Positions 45,143 to 57,808 of a stretch of DNA of 64,000 bases are shown one piece after another (positions within the stretch are counted from its first letter, which is position 1; each line of letters begins with the position of its first letter). Below the pieces are notes generated by a model. The model made no database searches. It was not told where the DNA came from and saw only the letters and a program-made list of their open reading frames with translations. Source of the stretch: Corylus avellana (Eukaryota; Streptophyta; Magnoliopsida; Fagales; Betulaceae); NCBI RefSeq assembly GCF_901000735.1, contig NC_081548.1, positions 12,968,354-13,032,353 of the forward strand, in the 5' to 3' direction. Made by a program: the position numbers and the translations under genes.

Positions 45143-47484
45143 TGTAATACTCCCAAATCTGGCCTTGACTATTTTGGTAGGGTTACTGACAATTCCTCTA
45201 TTTGAGTTAACTAGCTAGTAACTAACTGAAGGGATCGCCTGTATAATATACTCAGAGTAAATGTAACGGAAGGTGAAAGTGACAGATCTAAGATATCTAA
45301 TAATCATATAGTATGAATGTATTTACATCGATCATAGACTTGGAGCTATTAATTGATACAACTATTCTAATCAAACTTGGTATATGCAAAACAGACTCCA
45401 TGCTTTCTTCTTCTAAAGTCCTCTTAAGAGATAACTTGACAAGCCCCAAATACTATGTAAGTCTAAGACTTTATAAGTAAATCTCACAGTTGAGTATGAA
45501 ATGAGCTACTGGTTATATGTAGAAGTAAACATGTATTGTTGGTAAGCAAATTAGGTATTGCCTATGTTATTAAACCATAAAAGTATAGTTTTGGGTTTTT
45601 GAGATGTGTAGGTGTAATCCCAACGGCAATCATCTATAAGTTTTAACGTAGAAAACTAATGCTTTAATAGGTTATAACGGTCATACATAGTCTATCCAAA
45701 GTATTTCCTCTTCTCAACAGGGCTTGCGCTGTCTTGAGAGACCCTACAATATCGGTGCCTTTAATATTGCACGCTACCGTTCATAACACTAGCAGCCCGA
45801 TCGAGTCCAACCTTGAGTAGCCCACGTTACTAATGATGTACATCCTGTAGTGACCAGCCAATCAAACATGATTGCGCCTTTCACGAAACAACCATTGGAT
45901 CCAAGGCCCATATAAACACACACACACACACACACACATCTAACCATATAATCAAGTCTATATAGTAAGCCCATGATTATTATATCGCAAGTACCGGTGT
46001 ACTATGTTATACGATGCATCTTATTAATCAGTTATTAAAGCATTTACCAAGTTGCATAAAAGTTAATTATGCTCATAACATACGCATGCTCAGTCAGTTG
46101 ACATATCACACATTTTTATGGAAAGTAGTTGTAAGTATTTACTTACCTTGTATGCTCGCTTGATTTCTCAGACATTTTAGACCCCTACTATAGCGAAATA
46201 TAGCTTATCATTATATGCAGTATTAGAGAACCTATTTTAAACATGTAAAACCCTAATCGAGAAGCAACTAACTAAAAGGTCATAGAACTCTAATTTTACT
46301 CATTTTGGACACTAGTCGAACATTCGGACTTGAGGTCGAAGGTTTGGTCATAATGAAGGGAACGTTCGGTTAGATGCCAGAGAACATGCAAAGCTCCTAT
46401 CCTCAAATCACCATGTAACAAATCTTATTTTAGGCTCTTAATGAGTGCATGCAAACAAACTAAGCCATAATATCATGCAAACTAAGAAAACAAGACGTGT
46501 TTTTAAAATGTTTGAAAACCATTTTCTCTTTTTAAAGAGAATAATAGCGTAAACTCACCATAGTATCTTAAGACATTGTAAAGAGCATGAAAATCACAAG
46601 AATCACATGAAAACGAGTTGAGTAGAGAAGAATTTACCTTGAAGATAGCAAACCAGTTCCAAATCTCTTCATTTTCTCTCTGAAATCTCCTCTCACTCTA
46701 GGTGCGTTTGCTAAACGGTTTTGGTCCAATACTATTCACCTTACTTTTTTTATTTTTTTTATTTTTTTCAACATTCTCTTTCTTTTTACATGACATCAAT
46801 CACTTTTTATTATTATTCAAATAAAAAAATCACTACAATTTTTTTTTTTTTTTCTCATTTTTCCATACCAAACATTCTTACTTTTTCACTTTTCAAAAAA
46901 AAAAAAAAAAAAAAAAAATTCTTACTTTTTTTTACATCAATCAATTTTTGCTATAGTATCGGACCAAAACCCTTTAACAAACACACCTTCTAGGATTAGG
47001 GTTTCTAGTGCATGGGTGGAGTTTGGAGTGAAGAAGAGGATGTATTTATAGGGGGAGGGGTGTGCTTAAAGGTGGAAAGGTGGATATGGGTTAAATTACT
47101 TTTCAAACCGTCATCGAACGTTTGGTACTATGCTCGAACGTTCTGTGTACTATTGCACAATGGTTCTAGGGTTGCAAGTCAAACGTTTGGTCAATACCCA
47201 ATAGTTTTCAATTTGGTCAACGAACATTTGAAGTGGTCCCTGGTTGAACGTTCGCACTAAAGGTTGGGCTCGAACGTTCGGTTGTCCCCCATTGAATGTT
47301 CGGCTAGAAGCTAGAATTGGGTCTTTGGGCTGTTTTTCAATTAAAAGGTTTTCTCTAAAAAGAGTAAGACTTTTATGGATGTATTTAAAATACTTTGAAA
47401 TTAATGGAATGTTATGAATTGTTAAAACAAAGCAATTGTTTTTAATAAATTCTCATTTTAGGGTTTTAATATTTCGTAGCATCA
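45143..47484 (-). mobile_element. Solo LTR, Ty3-like family 1, minus orientation
   Basis: Reverse-complement counterpart of 57809-59812: its low end reads TGTAATACTCCCAAATC where the plus copy ends GATTTGGGGGCATTACA. They share blocks around ACCGGTGTACTATGTTATAC, ATGTACATCATTAG/CTAATGATGTACAT and AGTAACCCTACCA. A CGAACGTTCG-rich part is at 47110-47300 and a (CA)n run at 45910-45940. A MITE lies inside. No internal retrotransposon domains; the flanking duplication is unclear (TCTCT/TCTTC). Confidence 0.75.
46705..46988. mobile_element. MITE inside the solo LTR
   Basis: Terminal inverted repeats GTGCGTTTGCTAAACGGTTT and (reverse complement of right end) GTGTGTTTGTTAAAGGGTTT, both followed by TGGTCC. 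The interior is T/A homopolymer-rich with two CATCAATCA blocks. The related LTR at 57809-59812 is uninterrupted here (CCTAGTGTAAGGAG, near 58295). A relative is at 12267-12471. Confidence 0.75.
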
Positions 47485-47545
47485 CATCTTCAACAATGTT
47501 CTCTATTTTGGCTATTCAAAAAGCAACTTCATCTATTTTAGCTAC

Positions 47546-50286
47546 TCATTTTTTCCCTATCAATCCAACAGATTCTCTATTCTTTATGATAATGTAGCAC
47601 TCCACAAGGAACAGGACTCCTCTTAATACCCCAAAACTGCTTCTATCAACTGGAAGACCTTGAGACTTCCGATGGCGATACTCAATATGTTTTTTTTGAA
47701 TGGGGTCAGTGACCAACTTGTCTTCTCTATGGGGGTCCTTAAAAACTAGGGTAGCCAGGGAAGTTGACAAAATATTTTCCATCCCAATAAAGTCAACTTC
47801 AGTAACCTTTGAATTCAATATGTCCCATGTGGGGTTATCATCGGGTGGTGGAGTACTTGAAATGAGAGGCATAGGCTTCAGTGGGTTTCTCCAAGATGGG
47901 GCTTCTGTTAGTATCAGGAGGGGGTCTTCAACAATTTCTACAATGCCATCCAAGAAGAAACATTCATTTTGATCAGTGTATGCTGGAAGGTAGTGAAGAT
48001 GTTCAGTCTGATCTTCATATTCCCAAAAGAGATCTCTATTACTCCGGTCCGACAGTTGATGCATGCATTGGCTGTGGCTAGGAAAGGTCGCCCAAGATGA
48101 CAGGAATCTACTTATCTGGATTTGGGACCGGTTCTGTGTCCAGAACTATGAAGTCAACTGGGAAGTAGAACTTGTCCACCTTGATGATGACATCTTCCAC
48201 AATCCCTCGGGGTTTCTTGATAGATTGATCAGCCAGTTGCTAGATAGTAGTTATGGGTTTCAGTTCTCCTAAGCCAAGTTGCTAATACACCGAGTACGGG
48301 AGCAGATTCACACCAGCTCCTAAGTCGAGGAGAGTTTTCTCAATCTCGGTGTTTTTGATGATGCATGAAATTGTAAGAGCTTCAGGGTCCTTAAACTTTG
48401 GAGGAGTGCTATGCTGAATCAGAGAGCTCACTTGCTTGGTGAGAAGGACTTTCTTGGGAATGTGATTCTGGTTTTTCTTTTTTGAGTGCACAAGTCCTTG
48501 AGAAATTTCGCATAGGCCGAAATTTGCTGGATGGCATCAAGGAGTGGGATGTTGATTTTGACTAGCTTAAAGACCTCTATCATGTCTTGTATTTTCTCTA
48601 CTTGTTTCCTGAAGTGAGAGGGTGCCTTGAGACGTTCTGAGAATGGGACCCGGGGCTGATATGGTATTTCAGGAATAGGAGCAGATGATGAAGACACCTT
48701 AGTGCTTACTTGCTTACCCTTGTCCTGATGCAGATTCTATGGGACCTCAGACAACTCATCTATCCTTTCTTCCACATGGTTGTCGACCACTTTTCCACTC
48801 CTCAGTGTTGAGACAGCTTGGACTTGCTCAAGATGAGAAGTATTCCCCTCTACTATGTAAAGTCCCCTAGGCTTGGTCATTGGCTGACTTGGAAGCTTCA
48901 CTTCTTCCATCTTGTTGAGGGTATTAGCCATTTGTCCTAGTTGAGCCTCTATCTTGGCAATGACTTGAGTGTGAGAGTTCACCGTCTCCTATTAAGATTT
49001 CATAGTATGACTCATCTCACTCATAAGTTGCAACATCTAATCTTTAAAGTCAGAATTCGACAGAGGAAATGGTGCGGCCTGATACTGCTGCTGTGGAGGC
49101 CGGTATGTGGAAGAAGGTTGGTAGGGTTGGCCGGTGGATTGAGCTTGATTGTGCAGTCTTGGAGCTGAGTTGCCTGAAGCTTGAGCCTTCCATGAGAAGT
49201 TCGGATGATTTCTCCACCCCGGGTTTTAAGTATTGGAATATAGGTCATTACCCGGCTGTGAGAATGCTATATTGACCTGCTCATTAGAAACATCAGAAAA
49301 ATTTCCAGTAGTAGGACAATCATTTATATGATGCATAGGACTAGAATAGAATGAACATGGTTCGGGCTGTGTGTGCATGTGAGCAGAATTAAGAGCAAAA
49401 CTAGCAACCATCAATTGATCTAACTTCCTAGTAATAGCATCAACTACTTGGGTAGCTACATCCGAGGAATGTCCTACTTTTAAAAAGACCATCGGTCTTT
49501 GGTGCTTTAGGTGTAGGTGCCCTACATCTAGTAGAAGCATGCTGAACATAATTATTACTAAAATTTTCAAACAAGGTCCATGCTTCATCCTCACTTTTCA
49601 TCATAAACGTCCCCTTGCAAGTCCTTATTATTAGCCTCGGTCAAGCCTTCATAGAAGCTTTGCACCAGCTGCCATTTCGGGACAGCGTGGTGCGGGCATG
49701 ATCTAAGCAAGTCCTTAAGTCTTTCCTAGGTCTCATATAATTGTTCTCCCTCGTATTGGGAGATACTAATGATAGCTCTCCTGATGTCATTGGGCTTTCC
49801 TATAGGGAAGTACTTTTTAAGGAATTCTTGTTGCAATTGAGCCCAAGAAGTAATGAAATTGGGTGCTAAGGAATGAAATCAATGGTTGGGTCTTTCCTTG
49901 AGGGAGAAGGGAAAGAGACGCATCTTTAGGGTGTCCTTAGTGAATCCGGTCAATTTAATTGTAGAACATATTGCTAGGAATTCATAGAGGAAGTCGTAAG
50001 AGTTTTCAGTACTAAGCCCTATAAAAGATGGTAAACTCTGAATAGTACTAGGCTTAATCTCATAGTGAGCTGCCATAATGTCCGGTACCTTGGGACATGT
50101 GGGGGAAGTGTATGTGGTAGGGAGATAGTGATCTCTCAAAGCCACAAGGTTATCGTCGCCCATGGTCTCAATGGGACGCTCTCTTAGCCAATTAGAATTC
50201 ATTTCGGCTTTAAGTTGTCTAAGAATGCGTTCAAGGTCGGGGTCACAAGTAATTAAAGGTAAAGATAAAGAACGGCGAACCAACAT
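47546..50286 (-). pseudogene. Athila/Tat-like Ty3 gag-protease relic
   Basis: Broken gag-protease of a Ty3/gypsy element on the minus strand. From the 5' side: gag N-terminus (LKAEMNSNWLRERPIE, AAHYEIKPSTIQSLPSFIGL, CSTIKLTGFTKDTLKMRLFP; 50286-49879), middle parts (49594-49226; 48982-48737), a pre-protease segment (PFSERLKAPSHFRKQVEKIQ; 48697-48428), and the protease motif LDLGAGVNLLPYSVY with LGELKPI (48491-48240). Several stops and frameshifts interrupt it. RT, RNase H and integrase are missing beyond 47546, so it is 3'-truncated. The upstream LTR is at 50630-52040. Confidence 0.82.
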
Positions 50287-50603
50287 AAAGTAAAAGGAAA
50301 TGAAAATAAAAACAGGAACTAAAAGCTCACAAACGGCCTGTAGGAGTCTTAAAATTCAGGTGCTGCAGCTGTTAGAATCAAGCAAATTGGCGCTGGTGTG
50401 CTCGATCGCATTGATGGCAGGAAGGGGCTTGAGCGCAGGGATGATGAGCTCGAGCGTGGCTTGCTGGAAAACTTGGCAATGACGGACCTGTGTGAGAAAA
50501 AAAAAACCAAAACCAAAATTAAGATTAGAAAACAAAAATAAAGAAAACCAGAAAATAATTAAGGTAGATTTAATATTTAAAACTTAATAACGTAACCGTT
50601 AAG

Positions 50604-50628
50604 CAGTCCCCGGCAATGGCGTCAAAAA
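50604..50628 (-). promoter_or_regulatory. Primer-binding site of the minus-strand Ty3 element
   Basis: Minus strand TTGACGCCATTGCCGGGGAC directly follows the LTR end. It resembles the TGGCGCC...TTGCCGGGGA primer site (tRNA-Asp type) common in Athila/Tat elements. Confidence 0.6.
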
Positions 50629-50629
50629 T

Positions 50630-52040
50630 TGATGTGGTCTTTTTAAAGCAAAAATATATCAATAATAAAATTTCACTCGTAATAATACGAATACCAGTAG
50701 GATAGCTATATTGAGGGTGTCGAACCTCAAGGACTGTAAGGAATTGTTATCAAGTTCTTCAAGATTAAAAGTAACCGAAGAAAAGAGTTTGTTGATTTGT
50801 TTTGCAACTAAAGTGCATAAAAGTAAAAGAAAATTGAAATATAAGAGAGAGAGAGAGAGAGAGTAGGGTATTGATTTCACCGCTATCTGCACATCAATGG
50901 TTAATCGTATTTAATCAAAGAAATTCATTCTATACATGTTATAAATAAACAAGAAAATACCTTATTAAAGAATAAGTATAAGGCATCTTCGGTTGGCACG
51001 GACCATCCACCTAACCACTAAGATACGGTACGACTAGTCTTTCCCAGGTATGGATTGTCTAATTCTTTAATAGGATACATACAATCAAGGAAATAGTATA
51101 ACCCATCTTCAGTTGGCATAGACCGTCTACCTAAATTACACTAAACTAGGGTGTAGTACGATCTGTCTTTCCTAGGTATGGCCTATCTAACCCTCTTGAT
51201 CATATGTCAATTAAAACTATTGTATAATCATCATCCTTATAATCACAGAAAAATAAGAATGACTTGAGTTCAATAAAGGTAAAAAGCTTTCTAAGACAAG
51301 ATAAGGATTTCACCAATATTGATATTGAATTTAAGAACAATTGCATTAAAACATTAAGAACAAAATCAAATTGTAGCAATTCTCATAATTATACAACCAA
51401 CATGCATAAACTGAAAATCTATAAATTAAGATACAATCAAACCATTGTACTTGTATAAGGTTACATCAATACCCCACGAAGGGTTTTAGCCGTTCATGAC
51501 TCTGCTAAGCCTTCAATAACTATTTGCTGACTTTTTGCTCTAGGTAGCAATGTGTCTTTCTTCAATGTTTAGAGGCCTATTTATAGGGATTAGGAGAACC
51601 CCAGAAGCCCTAGAAACTCTAGGAAAATCCTAGGTCAGTCTCCTAGTCCAAGTAGGAGACTAAAAACCTAATCCAAGGTGGACAAGGACTGTTGCCATGT
51701 ATTGTATGCTCGAGTGCGCTTGATCCCAAGGGAAGTGTGCTTGAGTGCATGTGCGCTCGAGCTTAGGCAATGATACGCTCGAGCACATGTGCGCTCTAGC
51801 CTAGCTAGTGGTGCGCTCATGCGCATATGCGCTCAAGCCCTTGTCTAGTGTGCTCGATCCCATGGCTGCCAGTATGCATCCAAAGTGTCCTTTAAGTCCA
51901 ATTTCCACTTGAATTCTTGCATCTGTCATAAAAAGCCATGAAACACAAAACAAAATAAAAAATTAAAGAAATAAAAACACTAAGGAATTAACATATGCGA
52001 GTTAAGGGGCTTGAATGTGCAACATTCGACGCTTATCACA
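50630..52040 (-). mobile_element. 5' LTR of the Athila/Tat-like element, 1411 bp
   Basis: TG at 50630 and CA at 52040, next to the primer-binding site on its internal side. It contains GGTGTCGAACCTCAAGGACT near its internal end, a GA microsatellite (50847-50862) and an array of GCTCGAGCGCAC-like words at 51700-51860. No partner LTR was found at the other end of the element. Confidence 0.75.
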
Positions 52041-52346
52041 TGTGATGGGAGTGAAGAATGAAGCTATTGGTTTCTCATCAGCAACTGCATCAAGATGAGG
52101 ATGTGATGGGAGCAGAAGTTGGACTCTCTGATTTCTCGTTAGGAATGGCGTGAACACGAAGATGTGACTAGAGCAAAAGGTGGATTCCCTAGTTTCTCGT
52201 CATGAAGCTTGTTAGAACGGGACATGTGACAAGAGCAAAATTGAAGCCTCTATTTTGTCGTCAAGAACCCTGTCAGGACAGGACATGTAATGGGACCAAA
52301 GTTGGACTCGCTAGTTTCCCATCAGCTGATGCGTTAAGATGGGACA
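52041..52346 (+). repeat. 61-bp minisatellite, five units
   Basis: Units begin TGTGATGGGAG, TGTGATGGGAGCAG, TGTGACTAGAGCA, TGTGACAAGAGCA and TGTAATGGGACCA, spaced 61-62 bases, each with a central TTTCTCRTCA-like block and ending near GGGACA. Units differ by many substitutions, so the array is old. It directly abuts the LTR end at 52040. Confidence 0.8.
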
Positions 52347-52950
52347 TGTGACGAAGAGGAGACTTTTGTTCTTCGCGCCATAACGGACTTACTTTCTCGT
52401 TAAGACGTGGAATTCTCAAATCTATGAATCTGTTCTTTCTGTCATAAAGGGAAAGTGTTCCGTTAGGACGTGATGAAGAAAATGGGTCTCATATAAATAG
52501 TCTCTCAGTCAATGTTCACTTTTTAGACTTTGAAAATTTATTTTGTTGAGCTCTCTCTTCACTAAAGTCTCTTTTCTCCATTAGCACTGGGTCCTGGTGG
52601 TATCGATATTCAAGAGGGGACGTGATATATCTTGAAGCTGCCCTTTTCTCTTGTTTGGCGTCTCAGCCTTTGGCATGTTGCCTTGTTTACTTACTCATGA
52701 TAAAGATGGTCACTTTGGAGGTTTGTTGAAGAGAGTCTACTGAAGGGTCGGTAAAGGAGATGCACTAATTGAAGATGGTCACGATGGATACAAGCTGAGA
52801 GGTTTGTCGTTCTTATTAAGTTTAGAGGTGCTCAAGGGTATGGGTATCATTTATTTTGTAATTGTGAATCTTCTTTTAGTGATTTCCTAGGTTTGGCTGC
52901 CTCGGAGTAATTTTTACCTTGAGGTGCTCGAGGGTTTTCCACTTCGTAAA

Positions 52951-55900
52951 TGATGAGTGCCAAATATTGCATATTTGGGTCCCTTAATTTGCATTTGTTA
53001 ATTCTTTAGCTTCATTATGTTATGATATTTTGTGTTAGTTTTGTGTTTTTAGTGTTTTGTAGGTTTATAAAGGAAAACTATTGATTTAAGATGAGAAGTG
53101 TAGAGTTTTGAAGAAAGGAAAAGCAGCACCTGTTCGGACAGGGGAAAAGCCTATCTAGATAGGCGTGCGCTTGAGCACACTAATCACGCACTCGAGCACA
53201 CTCAGGAGAAGCATGTGTCCAGGCACAGAGAAGGCCTGTCCGGACAACCCACTTATCAGACGTACGCCTAGCGTCGTTTTTACCCCCAAAACCCAAAAAA
53301 TAAGATATAAAAAGAAAAACTAAAAGAGAAGAAAGGGGGGGATGCTTAGCGCAATTTTCTAGAGGAGAGAGACAGAAGTCTAGATTTTTCCTTGCTTTTG
53401 GTGCTCTCAATTTTGAGAGTTTTATTTTGTAAGATTTTCTTTTTTCTTCTTCTTTTTTTTCCCCTGTTTTGCAGTTTTTGCTGCTGCTCCATCCATACAC
53501 CAACGCAAGTGCGACCGAGCGTAGTCCTACTATGCTCTAGCATAGTCTTACTACGCTCTAGCGTACCCATGGCCAAGGCAATAGCTGGTTCAGTTGTGCG
53601 TGCCTGTGCTCGACAACCCTCAACGCAATCTCGAGCGCACCAGAAGGATTTGCGCACCTGCACTCGATCCTAACCACTCTGTGCTCGAGCGCACTCATGC
53701 AACAGACAACACTAGCAGAGGAGCTCACGTACACAGTCGCAACATCACTGACGGATCTGCGCTACTGCGCTCGATTAGTCCTACCCTAAGCTCGAGCGCA
53801 CCTTCGCAAGGTGCACTAAGATGGATCAGTACCTGAAATTTTGCCAAATTTATTTTTGGTCCATTTTGTGAGTTTTTGAGTCTCAGTTTTTAACTTTTGA
53901 TATTTTTGTTTAGTTTTTTGCTAATGTGTTAATTTTCATTTTTGATTTTATAATACTTATTTTTGTTTATTTTATTTTCTCAAAAAAAAAAAAAAATGGT
54001 TACTGTTTTATGTGGTTTATTTGCATGCTAAAGAGTGAGGATAAAACATGAATTTTCCGTTTGATGTACAACATGCATCTCATAGTTGTAGGACGCTAGC
54101 TCCTACGAACTACCCTCAATTTCTTTACCCACTTGGACCATGTTCATACTACTCCAATCCTTATCACAGTTCTAGTAATTGTCCATTATGTGGGCAATTT
54201 TTTCAATTTTTCATATGAGCAGATGAATACCAATTTCTCCAGCCTGGGGTTTGAAACAAATTCCAATTTCTACACCCTAGATTGGAGCAATCATTCTGAT
54301 TTCTTGTGGTAAGCTCATGCTACGGGAAATTATGCTCCCCAATCTCATGAATTGCACCATCTTGAATATCCACATTTTGACAACCAATCTTCCATGCTTT
54401 CATCTAGCAATTATCCTCCTCAAGAATCATTAGTGTAAGATTTTCTAAATTTCCATGTCGATGACTTAGAGGAGAGAGTAAACCAACTCATGGTAGCTAG
54501 GCGTGCCCATACCTAGCCTCCTCACACTCACGCACCTCATAAGTCATGTTCATATTGTTATCATCCTTCCTATCGGATTGACGATTGTCCATTCATTAAC
54601 CATTACATGATTGATGAGGATGATACTAACAAGTCTTCACATGAATATGTCCAAACCACCACCATACTTGGGAGTGAGGAAATTGGAGAGAACATCAAGG
54701 TGGAAGAAGAAGATGAGTAAATTGAGCCCTTGTCAACTCCAAAGTTGTCCAATGACAAGGAAGTGAGTATTGAAGCTCATTCCTTCATCATAATCCCTCT
54801 TAAGACACAACATGAATCACAAGCTTCAGTTCCTTAATGTCTCGAAGAGCAATCGTATGCCAAAGCTCTCAAGGATTTATGCAAACAAGCGTGAAGATCT
54901 AGGAATCATCGTCATAAGAAAATCCTTCAAAGCAAGCAAGTTGGCTACCTAAGATCACGAACATGCTTCCAAAGGGCTATCAAATTCTAAAGAAGAAAGG
55001 GTTTAGGGATGGATTGGTTGGACATGATGAGTGCCAAATATTGCATTTTTGGGCCCCTTAATTTGCATTAGTTAATCCTATAGTTGTGTCGTTATCTAAT
55101 GTTTTGTTTTAGTTTTGTGTTTTTAGTACTTTATAGGTCGTTGAAGAAAAACTACAGCTTTAAAGGAAAATTTGTAAAGTCTAAAGAAAGTCAAAAAAAG
55201 AGTAATCTAGAGGCTTAGGATTGAGTGCACAACCACGAGCTCGAGTGCATCTACGCTAGATCGTAGATGGGTTGCGCTCGAGTGCACCCACGCCCACAAG
55301 CCAATACCAGCACACAGCGCTGCGCCGCAGAGGAAGAATTCGCATGCACGAGTGTGATTGATCGCACTGGCCATGCGATTGAGAGCACTCACGTCTCACA
55401 GCTCGCGGCCAGACTCCTTTTCCAAACCAAAATGGGTTTTCAGTCTTATTTTGAGACTAGGAGAGAGACTTCCAAATTATCTAGGTTTACTAGGGCTTCT
55501 AGGACTCTCCTAAGCCCTATAAACATATCTCTAAGCCTTCAAGAAAAGTAGATAAGTTTGGAGAACAAAATTTCACAGCTTTTCTCTCTTTAGTTTAGTT
55601 TTTCTTTAGGTTTAGGTTTAGATTTTATTTTTATGTGGAGCTAAATTCCCAACTAAGGTTGGGGATGAAGCCTCACCGATGAACATTAACACTTTTATGT
55701 AAGTCTTTATTTATCTGATTTTATTGGGTTTAATATTTCAATCGTTTTACTTATTTTCAATGTGTGGAATGATTCTTGGTTATATTTTGTGATTCGAGGA
55801 TATTTCTGATGATTTGGGATAGTTTCACATAATTGATTGCTTGGTTTTAATTGCTTAAATAATTGGATATCCTTTGTGATTTGCTCTATGGATACATATG

Positions 55901-57134
55901 GTGTTTCAATTGAAATTTGATTCCTTTTGTGATTTGTGCATTGAATGGATACATGGGGTGGTTTTAATTAATTGTTTGAAGCATAGTAAAATATATCTAA
56001 GATTTTAATTGTGAGAAGTTCAGATTAATATTGATGAATATGGAAGTATGTTGTTATGATTTGGTGAGTATGGATTCTCAAACCTTAGTATTTTATCTGT
56101 TAGTTTATTTTACTTAGTTCATGTTTTGTCTTTTTATTTTTGAAAACCCCAAATCAAACTCTTTTTGGAACTAGGTTAGGATAAAATTAGTTTAGATATA
56201 AGTTGTTCTTTCAAAAACACAATTCCCTGTAGGTTCGACCTCACACTTGCAAAACATCATATTGTAAACAGTTCATGCACTTACGAGTATATTAATATTT
56301 GCACAACAAGTCTAGGTTCATGCTGCTGAGCACGATTTTCCAGAGGAGAGAGACGGAAGTCTAGGTTTTTCCTTGCTTATGGTGCTCTCAATTTTAAGGG
56401 TTTTATTTTGTAAGCTTCTAGCACTCTATGGATTTATATTTGCTTGTATTATCTTTCAATTTCATGAGAGGCTAAACCCCCAACTAAGGTTGATGATGAA
56501 GCCTCACAAATGATTAGCAACAGACATATTTCATGTAAATTGATACTTTTCAATGTTATGAATTATATTCCTCATTGTTCTATTTATATTTCAGTTAATT
56601 GTTAATCACTTTTAATTGACTGCTTGTTTTATTTGCTTAAATATTGGATATCCATTGTCATTTGTTCAACGGATACATCGGATCATTCGGTTTAAGTTGG
56701 ATATCCATTGTGATTTTTGCAAAGCACAGATACATTGGATGATTTAATTAAAATCGGGTATCCTTTGTGATTTGTACAAAGAACTGATACTTTGCATGAT
56801 TTAATAAATCTTTTTAGCAAAAATAAAACATACATAAAATGTGCTTTGGAAACTTTGGAAAATATTGATGAACGTGAAAGTTGTTGGTATGACTTGTGAA
56901 GGCTGATTCCAAAACCTTAGTATTTGTCCATAGATTAATTTTATTTTGTTTCAGTTTATGTTTGTTTATTTTCAATTTAAAAGTCATTCAATTTTTGGGA
57001 CTAGGTTAAAATAAAATTAGTTTGGATAGAAATTTGTTTTCACAACACAATTCCTTGTGGATTCGACCTCGCACTTGCAGAAGCTCTATTGCAAACGACT
57101 TGTGCACTTACGAGTAACATTAAAATTCACAACA
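52951..57134 (+). mobile_element. Knot of related Ty3-like LTRs and a gag relic
   Basis: Three LTR pieces. LTR1 starts TGATGAGTGCCAAATATTGC at 52951. LTR2 starts likewise at 55025 and ends ...TGCACAACA at 56308 (1284 bp). A 5'-truncated LTR3 (about 56320-57134) shares GGAGAGAGACRGAAGTCTAG with LTR1 and the GGATTCGACCTCGCACTTGC motif with LTR2. Between LTR1 and LTR2 (54050-55000) are gag-like fragments (about 54480-54840, acidic ending) and a purine-rich stretch just before LTR2, as expected for a polypurine tract. GCTCGAGCGCAC words are frequent at 53510-53810 and 55230-55400. The nesting order is not resolved. Confidence 0.65.
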
Positions 57135-57499
57135 GTAAACAAACCTTGTGTTGTGGCTGTGTTTGATTTATACTTCCGCTGTGCATGTTTTGTGTTTGAT
57201 ATATATGGCTTAGTTATTTACCGTTGAATATTTTGGTTGTAAGAGGTAGAACACAATTCGTATAAACTTTCACCTAATGTGGGAGTCATACCCTTACCGA
57301 ATAGGTTGGCAAAGATAACCTCTACTAGTGGTATAACTCAACTGCATTACTTTTATTGTTCAACCATGAGTAATTTGACCCCCTAATTTCTCCTTCTTTT
57401 TTATTTCTTAAAATTATTCGAGGGCATGCACATTCCTTTAGTAGTTTTTTTTTTATTTTTTATTTTTTTATTTTTGGTATGTAAGCTTTGTAGAGTTAC

Positions 57500-57770
57500 A
57501 ATCATGTTGACTTAACGTTAGAGAATATTTGAGCTTGTCCCACATTGCTTATGTATGAGAGTCTCTCTCCTTTTGGCTTCTATATATTGAGGCCTCCTAT
57601 GTACTATCAAATCATTCAATAAAATCAAGATGTAGCCTATAGGGCTTTAGTGTGTGGATGTAGGCTATATGCCAATCCTGATTATTAGATTATGGATTTC
57701 AATTTTTAGTTTTGTTTCTTAGCATTTGGTTTGGATTGTTCTCACAATCATAAAACCCCTTATTTCTTTT
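57500..57770 (+). mobile_element. Possible Copia/TRIM LTR fragment
   Basis: GTTAGAGAATATTTGAGCTTGTCCCACATTGC followed by a TATATATTGAGG TATA-like site and AATAAAATC. This layout is typical of short plant LTRs. No paired LTR identified. Confidence 0.35.
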
Positions 57771-57808
57771 ACCTTTGTTTTTACCATAAGCTTGTTAGAT
57801 TTTGTTAC

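Noticed and set aside
52041..52346. Regularly spaced repeats, considered as a CRISPR-like array
   Set aside because: Units are tandem over their full 61 bases and diverged, with no conserved repeat and unique spacers, and the genome is a plant.
53392..53836. Open frames across the GCTCGAGCGCAC-rich segment on both strands
   Set aside because: They fall inside LTR sequence with repeated CpG words; no coding features.
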